Assembly (NCBI GenBank): GCA_030710605.1
Contig: CP092865.1
Span: 29,048,190-29,112,189 of the forward strand
DNA length: 64,000 bases
Origin: Cordylochernes scorpioides
Taxonomy: Eukaryota; Arthropoda; Arachnida; Pseudoscorpiones; Chernetidae
Reading direction: 5' to 3'
Below are positions 1 to 9,744 of this stretch, piece after piece; the first letter of the stretch is position 1, and every line of letters begins with the position of its first letter. The notes beneath the pieces were generated by a model. The model made no database searches and had not been told where the DNA came from. It saw only the letters and a list, made by a program, of their open reading frames with translations. Made by a program: the position numbers and the translations under genes.

Positions 1-189
1 ATTATTTATATATTTTGATAGGGGGTGTTTGTGCATTACCCTTTGATCCATCCTTGTATATATATCGAAATCAGGGTATTCATGATGTTAAAATGCCATA
101 CATTGATAAGTGACGGTAATATCAGGTTTCAAATTGTAAAAAAAAAAATGTTAAAGACTGAAGAAAATCAAATATTGTGTTTGTTTCAG
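1..189 (+). other. Probable 3' end of an intron with splice acceptor before the GPCR exon
   Basis: No coding signal of its own is visible. A pyrimidine-rich tract ends in TTTGTTTCAG at about 180-189, a good 3' splice site, 13 bases before the ATG at 202. I infer that an untranslated or short upstream exon lies outside the window. The acceptor also argues that the GPCR next to it is not a processed retrocopy. Confidence 0.5.
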
Positions 190-201
190 GTTATCATAGG
201 A

Positions 202-2544
202 ATGATTTTCCTACTTATCCTTCCGATTCTGGCGGCCATCCAAGGAGTACTATGCCAGATGGATGATGACCAGCACTGCGATGATGTGAACATCTGCAAC
301 TGCTCAAAGGAATGTTTCTGCGATGATCTCTGCGGATTCTACGCCGATTGCTGTCCTAAAGGCCAGAAAGATCCTCAAGACGTTGAAGTCAAGACGGATT
401 GTCAATCAACCAACGATCTAGAAGGATACCAGGCTATTGTCAGATGTAGCAAGGATTGGACTGGAGATCGAAGAAGATGTGAGGGAATTCCCAATCTTGA
501 AGATTCACTGACTGTAATACCGGCAAGCGACGGCATTTATGTCTACAGAAATACCTATTGTGCTCTGTGTAATAAAGCCATGGGAATACCTTTGAATATG
601 TCTGTTGAAGGTGATAATCAAGGTATTCTTGAGAAGTGGAAAAATTCACTCTTGAACCAAGGAACTTTAATTCGAAATTCCTCCATACATATGAAACTAC
701 ATTTTCCAGAAAGGCTCATAATTAGACCGTGTAATCCTGTAATTGTGCGAACATGTCCATATTCTTGGAAAGATACCATCACCAAGAAAAAATGTCTTCG
801 ATATTCAAGTCCTGTATATACTAAAAGAGGTATCTTTAAGAATATCCATTGCGCAATTTGTAATAATGAAACATTGTCCAAACTAAATTGTCATCCTTTA
901 CAAAATTTTACAATAAAAAATTCAGAGCCAGTGACAAAAGCAAAATTTCAGGTTGAAATAAACGGTCAGGATTTGTTGAAGTTCTGCAAAAATGATATTT
1001 GCCTACAGAATCAAGATTCTTTAACTGAAGATGATGGTGGACAAGGAACAGTTAACGTAACCAGTAGCGATGAATACTACTATGATTATAAAGTTCAAGC
1101 AATACCTCGATCCGAAGAATTCAGAAATTGCACTAAGATTCCCTTTAATACATATGAATACCAAATTGAAGGCGAAAATATAACGTTGACAAATTACAAT
1201 ATAACTTTCAATTCTTCTCTTTATTTCAGAAGTGGTGATTTAGTTTATGTTTGTGCGGAGAAGGTAATTAATCTTGAAGAAAACAATAATTATTCTAAGA
1301 ATTTCAGAGATTGTGTCAAAACCTGTTTTGAAAAGAACGAATATCATATTTTCCCCAACAATTCTGCTTACATTCATGAATATAATAATATCTTCGATGA
1401 ACATATTTCAATCGGTTCGAAGCTATGCGTTTGTTTTTCTCTCCCACCTGATTTCCCTCAAGGATTTATCGAGTGCATAAAGTTTCAAATTAAGGAAGAG
1501 GGATACGAAATATTAGATAATAAAACCTTATATATTGAGAAATACAATAGATATTTTAATACGTCTTGGTATTATTTGGATCCAGATTCAAAACTGGCTT
1601 CAATTTGTATGGATGATATACATGATAATTCATCATTTAGAGACAGTATTGACGAGCTTAGTATTCTTGATCTTGTCACGATGATAGGTTTATCGATCTC
1701 AATAATCTGTTTGATACTTCACATTGTAATTTTCTGATTGGTTTCTGAGATGAGAAATCTTGCTGGTATGAATTTAACTTCTCTCTGTGTATCTTTGCTT
1801 CTGGGATATTGTTTCTTTTTGTGTGTTGAAGAGAATGAAAATGATGATCTTTGTATTTTCATTTCTCTAGGAATTTTTTATTTCTTTTTAGTATCTTTCT
1901 TTTGGATGAATGTAATTTCTTTCGATGTTTGGCGTACTCTTTATAAGGCAACCAAATCTTTGCGTCTCTGTAGCGATAAGGAGAAATGAGTAAGTTATAA
2001 AAAGTATTCAGCTTACGCTTGGATTAGTCCGCTTATCATCGTAATCATCACCATATGCCTTGAATTCACAGAGGGCAACAATTGGGGACTTAAACCGGAA
2101 TTCATTGGGAGCTACTGTTGGTTTAATAACAAGAAGGCTCTAGCTCTATTCTTTGGATTGCCAATTATTCTTTTGGTATTTTCGAATATTCTTCTCTTTG
2201 GTTATAGCACTTTTATCGTACTAAAGAGTAATGTAACTTCAGCAGACTGTTCATCCCCAAAAAGAAATTTCAAACTTTATATTCGTCTAGCTATTATGAC
2301 TGGAATCACATGGATTACTGGAGTTTTGGGAGTTGCAATACAATCTGAGACTGTATGGATTGTTTTTAGTTTTCTCAACACCCTGCAAGGCCTTCTAATA
2401 TTTTTTGGTTTCACTCTTTCTAACAACGCGGTGAGAAAAATGGCTACAAATGCTTGGAGAACGCAATCCAAGAAATCTTCAAGTGATGCTTCTGGGTCAA
2501 CAGTCATGTACTCTATGAACACACGTCCATCCTTTAATCGTTGA
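202..2544 (+). pseudogene. Secretin/Methuselah-like (family B) GPCR with two in-frame TGA codons
   Basis: One continuous frame of 780 codons reads as a G-protein-coupled receptor of the plasma membrane. Residues 1-18 are a signal peptide. Residues 26-51 hold eight cysteines in the spacing CxC-x3-CxC-x3-C-x5-CC, typical of a somatomedin-B-like domain. A long cysteine-rich ectodomain with many N-glycosylation sequons follows, then seven membrane segments. Segment 1 ends in HIVIF, segment 2 follows RNLAGMNLTSL, and segment 7 contains FSFLNTLQGLLIFFGF. The loop motif RNLxGxNLTSL and the order of segments fit Methuselah-like/adhesion-type receptors. TGA codons at 1735-1737 (codon 512, end of segment 1) and 1987-1989 (codon 596, second intracellular loop) break the frame, which otherwise stays open and conserved. 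I chose the ATG at 202 because it starts a signal peptide just after a splice acceptor. The gene is a recent pseudogene, an allele with nonsense changes, or carries base errors; readthrough is less likely. The ligand is unknown. Confidence 0.8.
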
Positions 2545-2705
2545 TTGGACATTCTGCCACAGATATATACATGGAAGCAATGGTCGCCTCTCCCGTCAAA
2601 ATTAACGTCAGAATCCGACGCCATCTATTGACCGTCGCCGCAACTAGCGGCATCGGGTCGGTGACAAAGCCACAACACCAACTTTGGCAAACTGATAAGC
2701 GTCCA

Positions 2706-2749
2706 CCTAGAGACCATGGTTTCGGGCTAATGGCCCTCGTCAGTCTAGG
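2706..2749 (-). ncRNA. Hammerhead ribozyme, family A copy 1
   Basis: On the minus strand: stem I CCTAGA/TCTAGG, core CTGACGA, stem II GGGC-CATTA-GCCC, core GAAA, palindromic stem III ACCATGGT, and cleavage triplet GTC before the second half of stem I. All core positions of a type I hammerhead are present. The very short stem III suggests activity as a dimer, as known for Penelope-type hammerheads. Confidence 0.85.
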
Positions 2750-3024
2750 GCGGACTTTATTCCATGAGATCCACACGGGATCTAATGGAATCCTCACAAT
2801 CTACCAAAGAGGTGTTTTGCTGGCAATGTGGCTGGGCCAAATCTATTGGCAAAACATAGATGGAAAATTTGCCGGGAGGAAATTAATCCATGGAAGCAAT
2901 GGTCGCCTCTCCCGTCAAAATTAACGTCAGAATCCGACGCCATCTATTGACCGTCGCCGCAACTAGCGGCATCGGGTCGGTGACAAAACCACAACACCAA
3001 CTTTGGCAAACTGATAAGCGTCCA

Positions 3025-3068
3025 CCTAGAGACCATGGTTTCGGGCTAATGGCCCTCGTCAGTCTAGG
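3025..3068 (-). ncRNA. Hammerhead ribozyme, family A copy 2
   Basis: The second direct unit repeats the copy-1 core without change: stem I CCTAGA/TCTAGG, CTGACGA, stem II, GAAA and GTC. It lies 319 bp from copy 1, so a transcript across both would release a unit-length RNA. Confidence 0.85.
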
Positions 3069-3339
3069 GCGGACTTTATTCCATGAGATCCACACGGGAT
3101 CTAATGGAATCCTCACAATCTACCAAAGAGGTGTTTTGCTGGCAACGTGGCTGGGCCAAATCTATTGGCAAAACATAGATGGAAAATTTGCCGGAGGAAA
3201 TTAATCCATGGAAGCAATGGTCGCCTCTCCCGTCAAAATTAACGTCAGAATCCGACGCCATCTATTGACCGTCGCCGCAACTAGCGGCATCGGGTCGGTG
3301 ACAAAGCCACACCAACTTTGGCAAACTGATAAGCGTCCA

Positions 3340-3383
3340 CCTAGAGACCATGGTTTCGGGCTAATGGCCCTCGTCAGTCTAGG
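3340..3383 (-). ncRNA. Hammerhead ribozyme, family A copy 3
   Basis: The third direct unit has a complete core (CTGACGA, GAAA, GTC) and both halves of stem I. The unit around it is cut off about 80 bp further on, where the array inverts. Confidence 0.85.
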
Positions 3384-3696
3384 GCGGACTTTATTCCATG
3401 AGATCCACACGGGATCTAATGGAATCCTCACAATCTACCAAAGAGGTGTTTTGCTGGCAATGTCACCGACCCGATGCCGCTAGTTGCGGCGACGGTCAAT
3501 AGATGGCGTCGGATTCTGACGTTAATTTTGACGGGAGAGGCGACCATTGCTTCCATGGATTAATTTCCTCCCGGCAAATTTTCCATCTATGTTTTGCCAA
3601 TAGATTTGGCCCAGCCACATTGCCAGCAAAACACCTCTTTGGTAGATTGTGAGGATTCCATTAGATCCCGTGTGGATCTCATGGAATAAAGTCCGC

Positions 3697-3740
3697 CCTA
3701 GACTGACGAGGGCCATTAGCCCGAAACCATGGTCTCTAGG
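3697..3740 (+). ncRNA. Hammerhead ribozyme, family A inverted copy (sense to the GPCR)
   Basis: The inverted unit places the complete core on the plus strand: CTGACGA at 3703-3709, stem II GGGC/GCCC, GAAA, and GTC followed by TCTAGG. It would therefore be present in any GPCR transcript that extends more than 1.2 kb past the stop codon. Confidence 0.85.
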
Positions 3741-3919
3741 TGGACGCTTATCAGTTTGCCAAAGTTGGTGTTGTGGCTTTGTCACCGACCGATGCCGCTA
3801 GTTGCGGCGACGGTCAATAGATGGCGTCGGATTCTGACGTTAATTTTGACGGGAGAGGCGACCATTGCTTCCATGGATTAATTTCCTCCCGGCAAATTTT
3901 CCATCTAGATATATACATG

Positions 3920-4170
3920 TTTTGAAAATATGGCAATCTATAAAAAAAACTTAATTAAAAAGGCAATATATTGAATATAAAATAATTTACTAACCAATAT
4001 TTATGTTGGCTAAACGCTAACCTTTGTCAAGGTACAACAGCGTATTTATTTTATGTAAACAAACTCAGTGCCACATAACATGTCAATGGAATATAGTTTT
4101 TAAAATTTTGGTTTACTTATATTCAATGAAAAGGGAAGAAAAATGAGGCATTAATAAATAAATAACAATA
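3920..4170. other. AT-rich spacer
   Basis: This lies between the two ribozyme arrays. I see no coding frame, repeat or RNA gene that I can support. Confidence 0.5.
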
Positions 4171-4371
4171 TACAATTTGAAAAATAGTACAAATATAACA
4201 TTGTACTGGGATAAGGTGCATAAATTAAGAAAAAGGCATCTCCTTATCGTGCAACTGAAAGTTGCTGATGGCTTGCGCCATCTATCGGAATAAATATCAA
4301 CTATTCTCGTTGATTTTTAATTATTCCAGATTTGGCCAAATACCCATTCTTGATTAATCAAGAAAAGCTAA

Positions 4372-4411
4372 CCACGGACGCGTTTCGGGCTATTGGCCCT
4401 CATCAGCGTGG
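4372..4411 (-). ncRNA. Hammerhead ribozyme, family B copy 1
   Basis: Minus strand: stem I CCACG/CGTGG, core CTGATGA, stem II GGGC-CAATA-GCCC, GAAA, palindromic stem III ACGCGT, and GTC cleavage triplet. All conserved bases are present. Confidence 0.85.
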
Positions 4412-4711
4412 TGCAAGCTGTACCTCAACGACCAAAAAAAATTGGTCATTAAGGCATCCTGAAAAATCTTGAACCGGGTAGTTAAGGCCAGAATTGCGTG
4501 AGGACGCTACACAATGTGAAAAAATAGTACAAATATAACATTGTACTGGGATAAGGTGCATAAATTAAGAAAAAGGCATCTTCTCATCGTGCAACTGAAA
4601 GTTATTGATGGCTTGCGCCATCTATCGGAATAAATATCAACTATTCTCGTTGATTTTTAATTATTCCAGATTTGGCCAAATACCCATTCTTGATTAATCA
4701 AGAAAAGCTAA

Positions 4712-4751
4712 CCACGGACGCGTTTCGGGCTATTGGCCCTCATCAGCGTGG
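4712..4751 (-). ncRNA. Hammerhead ribozyme, family B copy 2
   Basis: Identical to the copy 340 bp upstream in core and stems, so the two cleavage sites would release a monomer RNA of unit length. Confidence 0.85.
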
Positions 4752-5097
4752 TGCAAGCTGTACCTCAACGACCAAATAAAATTGGTCATTAAGGCATCCT
4801 GAAAAATCTTGAACCGGGTAGTTAAGGCCAGAATTGCGTGAGGACGCTACACAATGTGAAAAAATAGTACAAATATAACATTGTACTGGCGCAAGCCATC
4901 AGCAACTTTCAGTTGCACGATAAGGAGATGCCTTTTTCTTAATTTATGCACCTTATCCCAGTACAATGTTATATTTGTACTATTTTTTCACATTGTGTAG
5001 CGTCCTCACGCAATTCTGGCCTTAACTACCCGGTTAAAGATTTTTCAGGATGCCTTAATGACCAATTTTTTTTTTGGTCGTTGAGGTACAGCTTGCA

Positions 5098-5137
5098 CCA
5101 CGCTGATGAGGGCCAATAGCCCGAAACGCGTCCGTGG
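5098..5137 (+). ncRNA. Hammerhead ribozyme, family B inverted copy
   Basis: Plus strand: CCACG, CTGATGA at 5103-5109, stem II, GAAACGCGTC and CGTGG, all intact. This is the inverted terminal unit of the array. Confidence 0.85.
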
Positions 5138-5287
5138 TTAGCTTTTCTTGATTAATCAAGAATGGGTATTTGGCCAAATCTGGAATAATTAAAAATCAAC
5201 GAGAATAGTTGATATTTATTCCGATAGATGGCGCAAGCCATCAGCAACTTTCAGTTGCACGATAAGGAGATGCCTTTTTCTTAATGT

Positions 5288-5443
5288 ACAATTTGTAATA
5301 AGAGTGTATAAATATTTTTATATATTAACAATAACGCCTAATTTATTTTTATAAGATGTAGTACAAAGTAATTGTAAAAATAAAATAGACGTTATTGTTA
5401 ATATCTATAAATATTCATACACTGTTATTACAAAATTTATATT
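5288..5443. repeat. Palindromic MITE-like inverted repeat
   Basis: Arms of about 50-60 bp mirror each other: the left arm reads through TAATAAGAGTGTATAAATAT to AACAATAACG, and the right arm has its near-complement ending in GTTATTACAAAATTT. No coding content is seen. It abuts the right target duplication of ribozyme array B. Confidence 0.5.
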
Positions 5444-6021
5444 GTCAGTAATATATATTATATTTTTTCACCATTTCTTCCTTGAATCTATGTAAAGCCA
5501 TTTAAAAAAAAAAACTCATTCTATTAACGTTATGTGGTGCTGAGTTTGTTGTTTATAAAAAAACAAATATATTGTTGTATCTTGCGTTTTGCGTTCGGCC
5601 AACAGAAATATTGGTAAATGAATATTTCTTTCATCCAAATATATACATTTTAAAATAAATATATACATGTGTGATACCTGATTGTGTCTGTATACAATAT
5701 GCCAATGTGTAAATATAAACATCTTTCATTTATTATATTTGACACAAAATCATTTTTGTGTTTTGCTTGTAATATTCCATACTCTGCCTATAATATTAAA
5801 CATTTCTGAAAAAAGTGAGGAATCATTTATATATACAGACACACACACATTATAAACAAAAAAGTACATTATTTTAAAATAGTTCATAAAATATAAAGAC
5901 AGAGTTCTAGCTTGATTGTTCCAAAATCACTTTACTAGGTACCGTCAAAAAGAGAAAATTAGCTTATGATTTTTGCAACAATAAATAATATATGTGAAGG
6001 TTTATTCCCATATTAAAACAA
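5444..6021. other. AT-rich region without identified gene
   Basis: I see only short simple-sequence tracts, such as ACACACACAC near 5840. There is no supported gene. Confidence 0.4.
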
Positions 6022-6095
6022 AGTGTCCAATGCGGGATTGGATCCCGGTTCATGGCTGTTGGGAATCGAAAGTTTTACCCACTCGTCCACCGACT
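6022..6095 (-). repeat. tRNA-like sequence (probable SINE head)
   Basis: The minus strand begins GTCGGTGGACGAGTGG and holds a B-box-like GGGATCCAATCCC, arranged as in a tRNA-derived promoter. I cannot fold a clean cloverleaf, and related heads occur in the SINE at 24775-25098, so I take it as a SINE head or tRNA pseudogene rather than a functional tRNA. Confidence 0.45.
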
Positions 6096-6779
6096 TTTTT
6101 TTTAAACAGATGAAAAGTTATTATTGCTTCAGCAAAATATATTAAAATTATATTTTCCATAGATGGCAGATTTTCCACCCAACCCCCGAGGTACCCGCCC
6201 CAACGCATTAACCCTTGAAATTGCCTGAGTTGAGTGAGTGACTGCGATGGATCTTGATTGCAATGCCCATTTTCTCAGTAAGAATTGAAAAAATAGGTTT
6301 ATAAAAAAAATTAATCCAAAATTCTGGCATGTAAATATTTTCTGTAAAAAATAAAAGAGCACATGGAAATTAGGCAAACATATGTGTTTGCTAATGATAC
6401 GACTGCATTTTGATAGATCTTTTTTTCAAAAGAGAGATTAAAAAAAAACTAAGGCCAGAACAAAAATTAATAAAAATAGGAAAGCCATTTATTTACATAC
6501 AGTAACGCTAATTTTGTAAAGTTTTAAAATTGCATTGTGTGTACTTACCGTAACTCAGTAATATAAAATTCTCTCTCAATACTCACTACATTTGTAAAAA
6601 AAGTAACACTCGTATAAAGAGATATAAAAAAAAACGCAAGAAACTTGAAAAAAAATTGCACAGCGCTCATTGGTCGCTTAATTGGCCTGGTGTTGTTACT
6701 TTGCCTCGTATTTACTCCGCGTAAAAAAGTTCTTCAAATGAAAAAAAAAAGCCAAAAATACAAATCAAAATGTAGCCGA
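6096..6779. other. AT-rich region, nothing identified
   Basis: No coding frame with recognisable content is seen. The right end may belong to the noncoding 3' part of the adjacent mariner remnant. Confidence 0.35.
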
Positions 6780-7539
6780 ATTTTTTCTCAGCTTTATTAA
6801 AAGCGACATGAAAATTTGGTACCAATTGGTTCAGTAATTTTTTAATTTATCGCGAAACAGACATTGACTTTTATATATAAGTACGACCCTCTGGAGCAAA
6901 TTTGGGTCGTCGCGGACAGAGTCCAACATCTCATTAGCAATGTTCATGCGATGCTGTTTTTGGTCGAAATTGAGCAATTTTGGTACGAATTTCGCGGCGA
7001 CCCGTCTCATGCCAAAATCATTGATAAAAATCGAATGGCACGAGACAATCGATATGTTTAGGTCCTCAGCAACTTCTCTAACGGTGATTCGACGATTGGC
7101 CAATATCATTTTCTCCACTTCATTAATTTTTTCGTCTGTTGTTGAAGTGCACAGGCGTCCGGCACGCTCTTCGTCGTTCACATCTTCTCGGCCTTCTGAG
7201 AACATTTTGTACCACCGATAAACGTTGCTTCGGTCCAAGGTAGCTTCTCCGTATGCCACAGTCAACATTCGGAATGCATACGCGCACTTAATTTCGTTTT
7301 TCACACAAAATTTGATACAGGTTCTTTGATCCATTTTTTTAATAGGCAAAAATCGAAGACGATCCAAAACACCTGCAAGCAAAGCAGCTGTCAACAATTA
7401 AGTGAACATTCAAAATGACCGAGCTTGTCGGCATAAGTGAGAGACATGAGTACCAACATAAAGCCACAAAAAGATCGAATTTCGAATATACGTAACCCGC
7501 GAAAATTCAAAAGTCGCGATACTTTTTGAACACACCCCG
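6780..7539 (-). mobile_element. Mariner-like element remnant
   Basis: The right boundary CACACCCCG is followed by TA, and inwards it reads as a mariner terminal repeat (minus strand CGGGGTGTGTTCAAAAAG). The element contains the N-terminal half of a mariner transposase. I find no matching terminal repeat on the left, so the element is internally deleted or truncated there. Confidence 0.6.
6831..7334 (-). pseudogene. Truncated mariner transposase
   Basis: The frame starts at MDQRTCIKFCVKNEIKCAYA and has the two helix-turn-helix regions of mariner transposases (motifs NVYRWYKMFSEGRE, ERAGR and ITVREVAEDLNIS), then the linker region to DDPNLLQRVV. That motif normally leads straight into the first catalytic aspartate, but here the frame goes off into unrelated residues and stops. 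All three catalytic acidic residues are missing, so the protein could bind terminal repeats at most. An internal deletion at about 6890 explains the loss. The family assignment is secure; activity is not expected. Confidence 0.75.
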
Positions 7540-7544
7540 TAGAT

Positions 7545-8280
7545 ATAAGATTTATCAATTTCAAAGCAAATATTTAAAACTTAATAAAACATTTCAAAAT
7601 GTCGCTGAGAAATTTCAAAATTTCACTGTTAAATTGCGAAAAATACATTGTAAAACTTTATAATATTAATATTGTGACGCCAGATTGCAGTTTTGCAGGG
7701 TAATTAACTTTTATTTTCCTATTATTGTTATTGTATGTTGTCCCGATAGGGTTTCCATAATAAAGATAATTTTAAAAAGTAAATAACGAAATAGTTACCT
7801 TCAGAAGTTTCCAAGTTTATTTATTGCTGTTGTTGACCTCGTAGTTGTCTTCCTCGTAGACTTCACGTCCGTATCACTTGCCTTATTTGTTCTGCCCTCA
7901 ATCCTATCTTCAAAGTGATGTGAAGTTCCAGTGGTGCCAAATATACATAATAATGAAAAATAAATACTCTGTGTCGAAATATAATATATAATCATTGAGA
8001 ACCTAATTTATATAATTATTTAAATCGATTATAAAATATTATAATTTTGATAATAAAAAAGATATATACATCATAATATAGCAGTATTATAATATAAAAT
8101 GCCACTATTAGACTCTAAATATTCTCTAAACGATGTAAAGCCTTTAGAAATACACAAAAATAAAGGAATGCCCCTATTAAAAATAATAATATTATCACTG
8201 TATTCGAAAGCGCGAACTTAATAAAATCAAAACGGTATATACCACTGAACACACTACTAGTTTACACCAATACAGCATAT
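7545..8280. other. AT-rich region, nothing identified
   Basis: A short minus-strand frame near 7801-7995 has no recognisable features and I do not support it as a gene. Confidence 0.4.
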
Positions 8281-8940
8281 TGTAGCGAAATGTTAATTTT
8301 TATGGAAAGATTATTAATTTTATATTTTTATTTTGCTACTCTGTATACTTCCCTTATTGCTTCTCTTGTATTTTATAAAATTTAGTGTTTGCTTGTGCCT
8401 TTAATAAATTGCCGTGTAATTCTGAAGTTTGTCTTTCCTGACTTTCCACATGAAAATTTGGTGGATATGCTGAATGAAATAGGGAATACAAACTGAATAT
8501 CGCTGAGAAGACCTTCAGGCAATGAGGGCTGTGATCTACATTTTCAGAGACTGTCTCCAGGATTCCACCGCCGTGTAAAAGTCAAGACTTCCCTCCAAGA
8601 TGACGATGTTCCTATAGACGATACGACAACAAAGCCGCTCCTCACGCCTCAAGAAAGTACTGGGTATAAAGTTCCAAGACTTCGATGGAATCCTTGGCCA
8701 AAGCACGTCAGATCCATGTCGGTACCTACAAGATTTGCAAGCTGTGAGCCACAGCTCCCATAGGGAAGGAGCTATGTGGCGAAATATTTATTTTTATGAA
8801 CAGATTATTAATTTTGAAATTTATATTTTGTTATTCTGTATACTTCCCTTATTGCTTCTCTTGTATTTTTATAAAGTTTAGTTTGTGATTGTGCTTTGAA
8901 TAAATTGCCGTGTCATCCTGAAGTTGGTCTTGATTCTTGT
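8281..8940 (+). mobile_element. Short LTR element without coding capacity (TRIM-like)
   Basis: Two diverged direct repeats of about 160 bp, starting at TGTAGCGAAA (8281) and TGTGGCGAAA (8775), share the stretches TATACTTCCCTTATTGCTTC and AATAAATTGCCGTGT. They flank about 330 bp of internal sequence that begins near TTGGTGGATATGCTG, a plausible primer-binding region. The inside holds no gag or pol. Related LTR pieces occur at 33515-33685 and 36122-36268. Confidence 0.6.
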
Positions 8941-9584
8941 TTAAGTTTATTTTCCGGGTAATAAATTAGAATTGTAGCGAAAAATATTAGAGAAAAAAAA
9001 TGATACATACCCACACGAAGAAAAATGCTCTCGGATTAAACTAGGGCGTTGCTCGGTCATTTTCTGTTAGTCTTTTTTAAATAAAATATTTCATGCATTT
9101 AATAATATTTTATTATTTTGCATATCACACACAAATTTTATATTTATTCGAATTTTATATTCAAAAGATTGAATCCTTTTTTTCCTTTGTATTTTCATCT
9201 ATACGTTTATATATCGTGAATATCGATTTACACAATAAATTGATCTTTTAAAAATAAAGTACAATACATAAGAAGAATTTATTTCTTATAAAATCTAAAT
9301 TAGAAAATAAAATGGATTTTTGAAAATTTTAAATAGGTAGCCTCAAGGAGATAGCCATTATAAAGCACTATAATATTTGACTCAAATTCCTAATATTTTC
9401 GTTCTGTACGACGCGCGGTCATTAGCCATTTTCCTCACAAAACTGAAATCTATCACAACCACTGTGGGGCACTGGTTGCGACTGAAATCGGCAAATATGT
9501 TGAAAAAATAGTAAATAACTCCGAGGATATTCGAGATAAAGACCTAAAAATATTGATAAAAAGTTTGGCAGGTTCAACTATTTT
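8941..9584. other. AT-rich spacer, nothing identified
   Basis: No supported gene or repeat boundary is seen. Confidence 0.4.
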
Positions 9585-9644
9585 TTTTATAGATTGAAAT
9601 TTTGCCGGGAGGATAAGACGTCAAAACGTGACGCCATCTTTGAC
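9585..9644. repeat. Ribozyme family A-like fragment cut by the gap
   Basis: TTTGCCGGGAGG followed by GTCAAAAcgtGACGCCATCT parallels the junction between units of family A (TTTGCCGGGAGG then GTCAAAATTAACGTC). The copy is diverged and runs into the N run, so whether it carries a hammerhead core cannot be seen. Confidence 0.45.
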
Positions 9645-9744
9645 NNNNNNNNNNNNNNNNNNNNNNNNNNNNNNNNNNNNNNNNNNNNNNNNNNNNNNNN
9701 NNNNNNNNNNNNNNNNNNNNNNNNNNNNNNNNNNNNNNNNNNNN
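9645..9744. other. Assembly gap (100 N)
   Basis: Exactly 100 N, the usual placeholder for a gap of unknown size. The satellite starts directly after it, so the true array is probably longer. Confidence 0.95.

Larger units (their letters stand above)
2561..3919. mobile_element. Ribozyme-bearing repeat array, family A (retrozyme/Penelope pseudo-LTR-like)
   Basis: A unit of about 319 bp starts at 2571, 2890 and 3208 in direct orientation. The third copy breaks off near 3462 and the array continues as about 1.3 inverted copies to 3906. The flanks carry the same 13 bases, AGATATATACATG, at 2561-2573 and 3907-3919, which I read as a target-site duplication. Every full unit contains a hammerhead ribozyme core. 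No protein is encoded; the open frames across the units are by-products. Direct copies joined to an inverted copy, a short unit and a type I hammerhead match pseudo-LTRs of Penelope-like elements and non-autonomous animal retrozymes. The insertion lies 17 bp after the GPCR stop codon, inside its presumed 3' UTR. Confidence 0.8.
4171..5295. mobile_element. Ribozyme-bearing repeat array, family B
   Basis: About two direct units with a 340-bp period (4180-4889) join an inverted stretch of about 400 bp (4890-5286). The flanks share TACAATTTG at 4171-4179 and 5287-5295, a likely 9-bp target duplication. The unit sequence differs from family A, but the layout is the same and each unit holds a hammerhead core. 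Nothing is encoded. The family recurs at 15918-16260, as a fragment at 23695-23845 and as a decayed copy at 37715-37915. Confidence 0.8.

Noticed and set aside
1735..1989. Selenocysteine or stop readthrough to explain the TGA codons
   Set aside because: The positions do not match known selenoproteins, no SECIS-like element was recognised in the 3' region, and the bases after TGA are not favourable.
1990..2011. GTAAGT ... TTCAG right after the second TGA of the GPCR, like a tiny intron
   Set aside because: It would be only 22 bp, below any known spliceosomal size, and the residues it would remove (KYSAYAW region) match the conserved start of membrane segment 4.
2571..3785. Several open frames of 60-127 codons on both strands of the family A array
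   Set aside because: They repeat with the unit, occur on both strands, have no protein-like composition and follow from the repeat sequence.
6022..6095. A functional tRNA gene
   Set aside because: No clean cloverleaf, no clear terminator, and a related head is part of a SINE in the same window.
7801..7995. 64-codon minus-strand frame
   Set aside because: No domains, no conserved-looking composition and no splice or promoter context.
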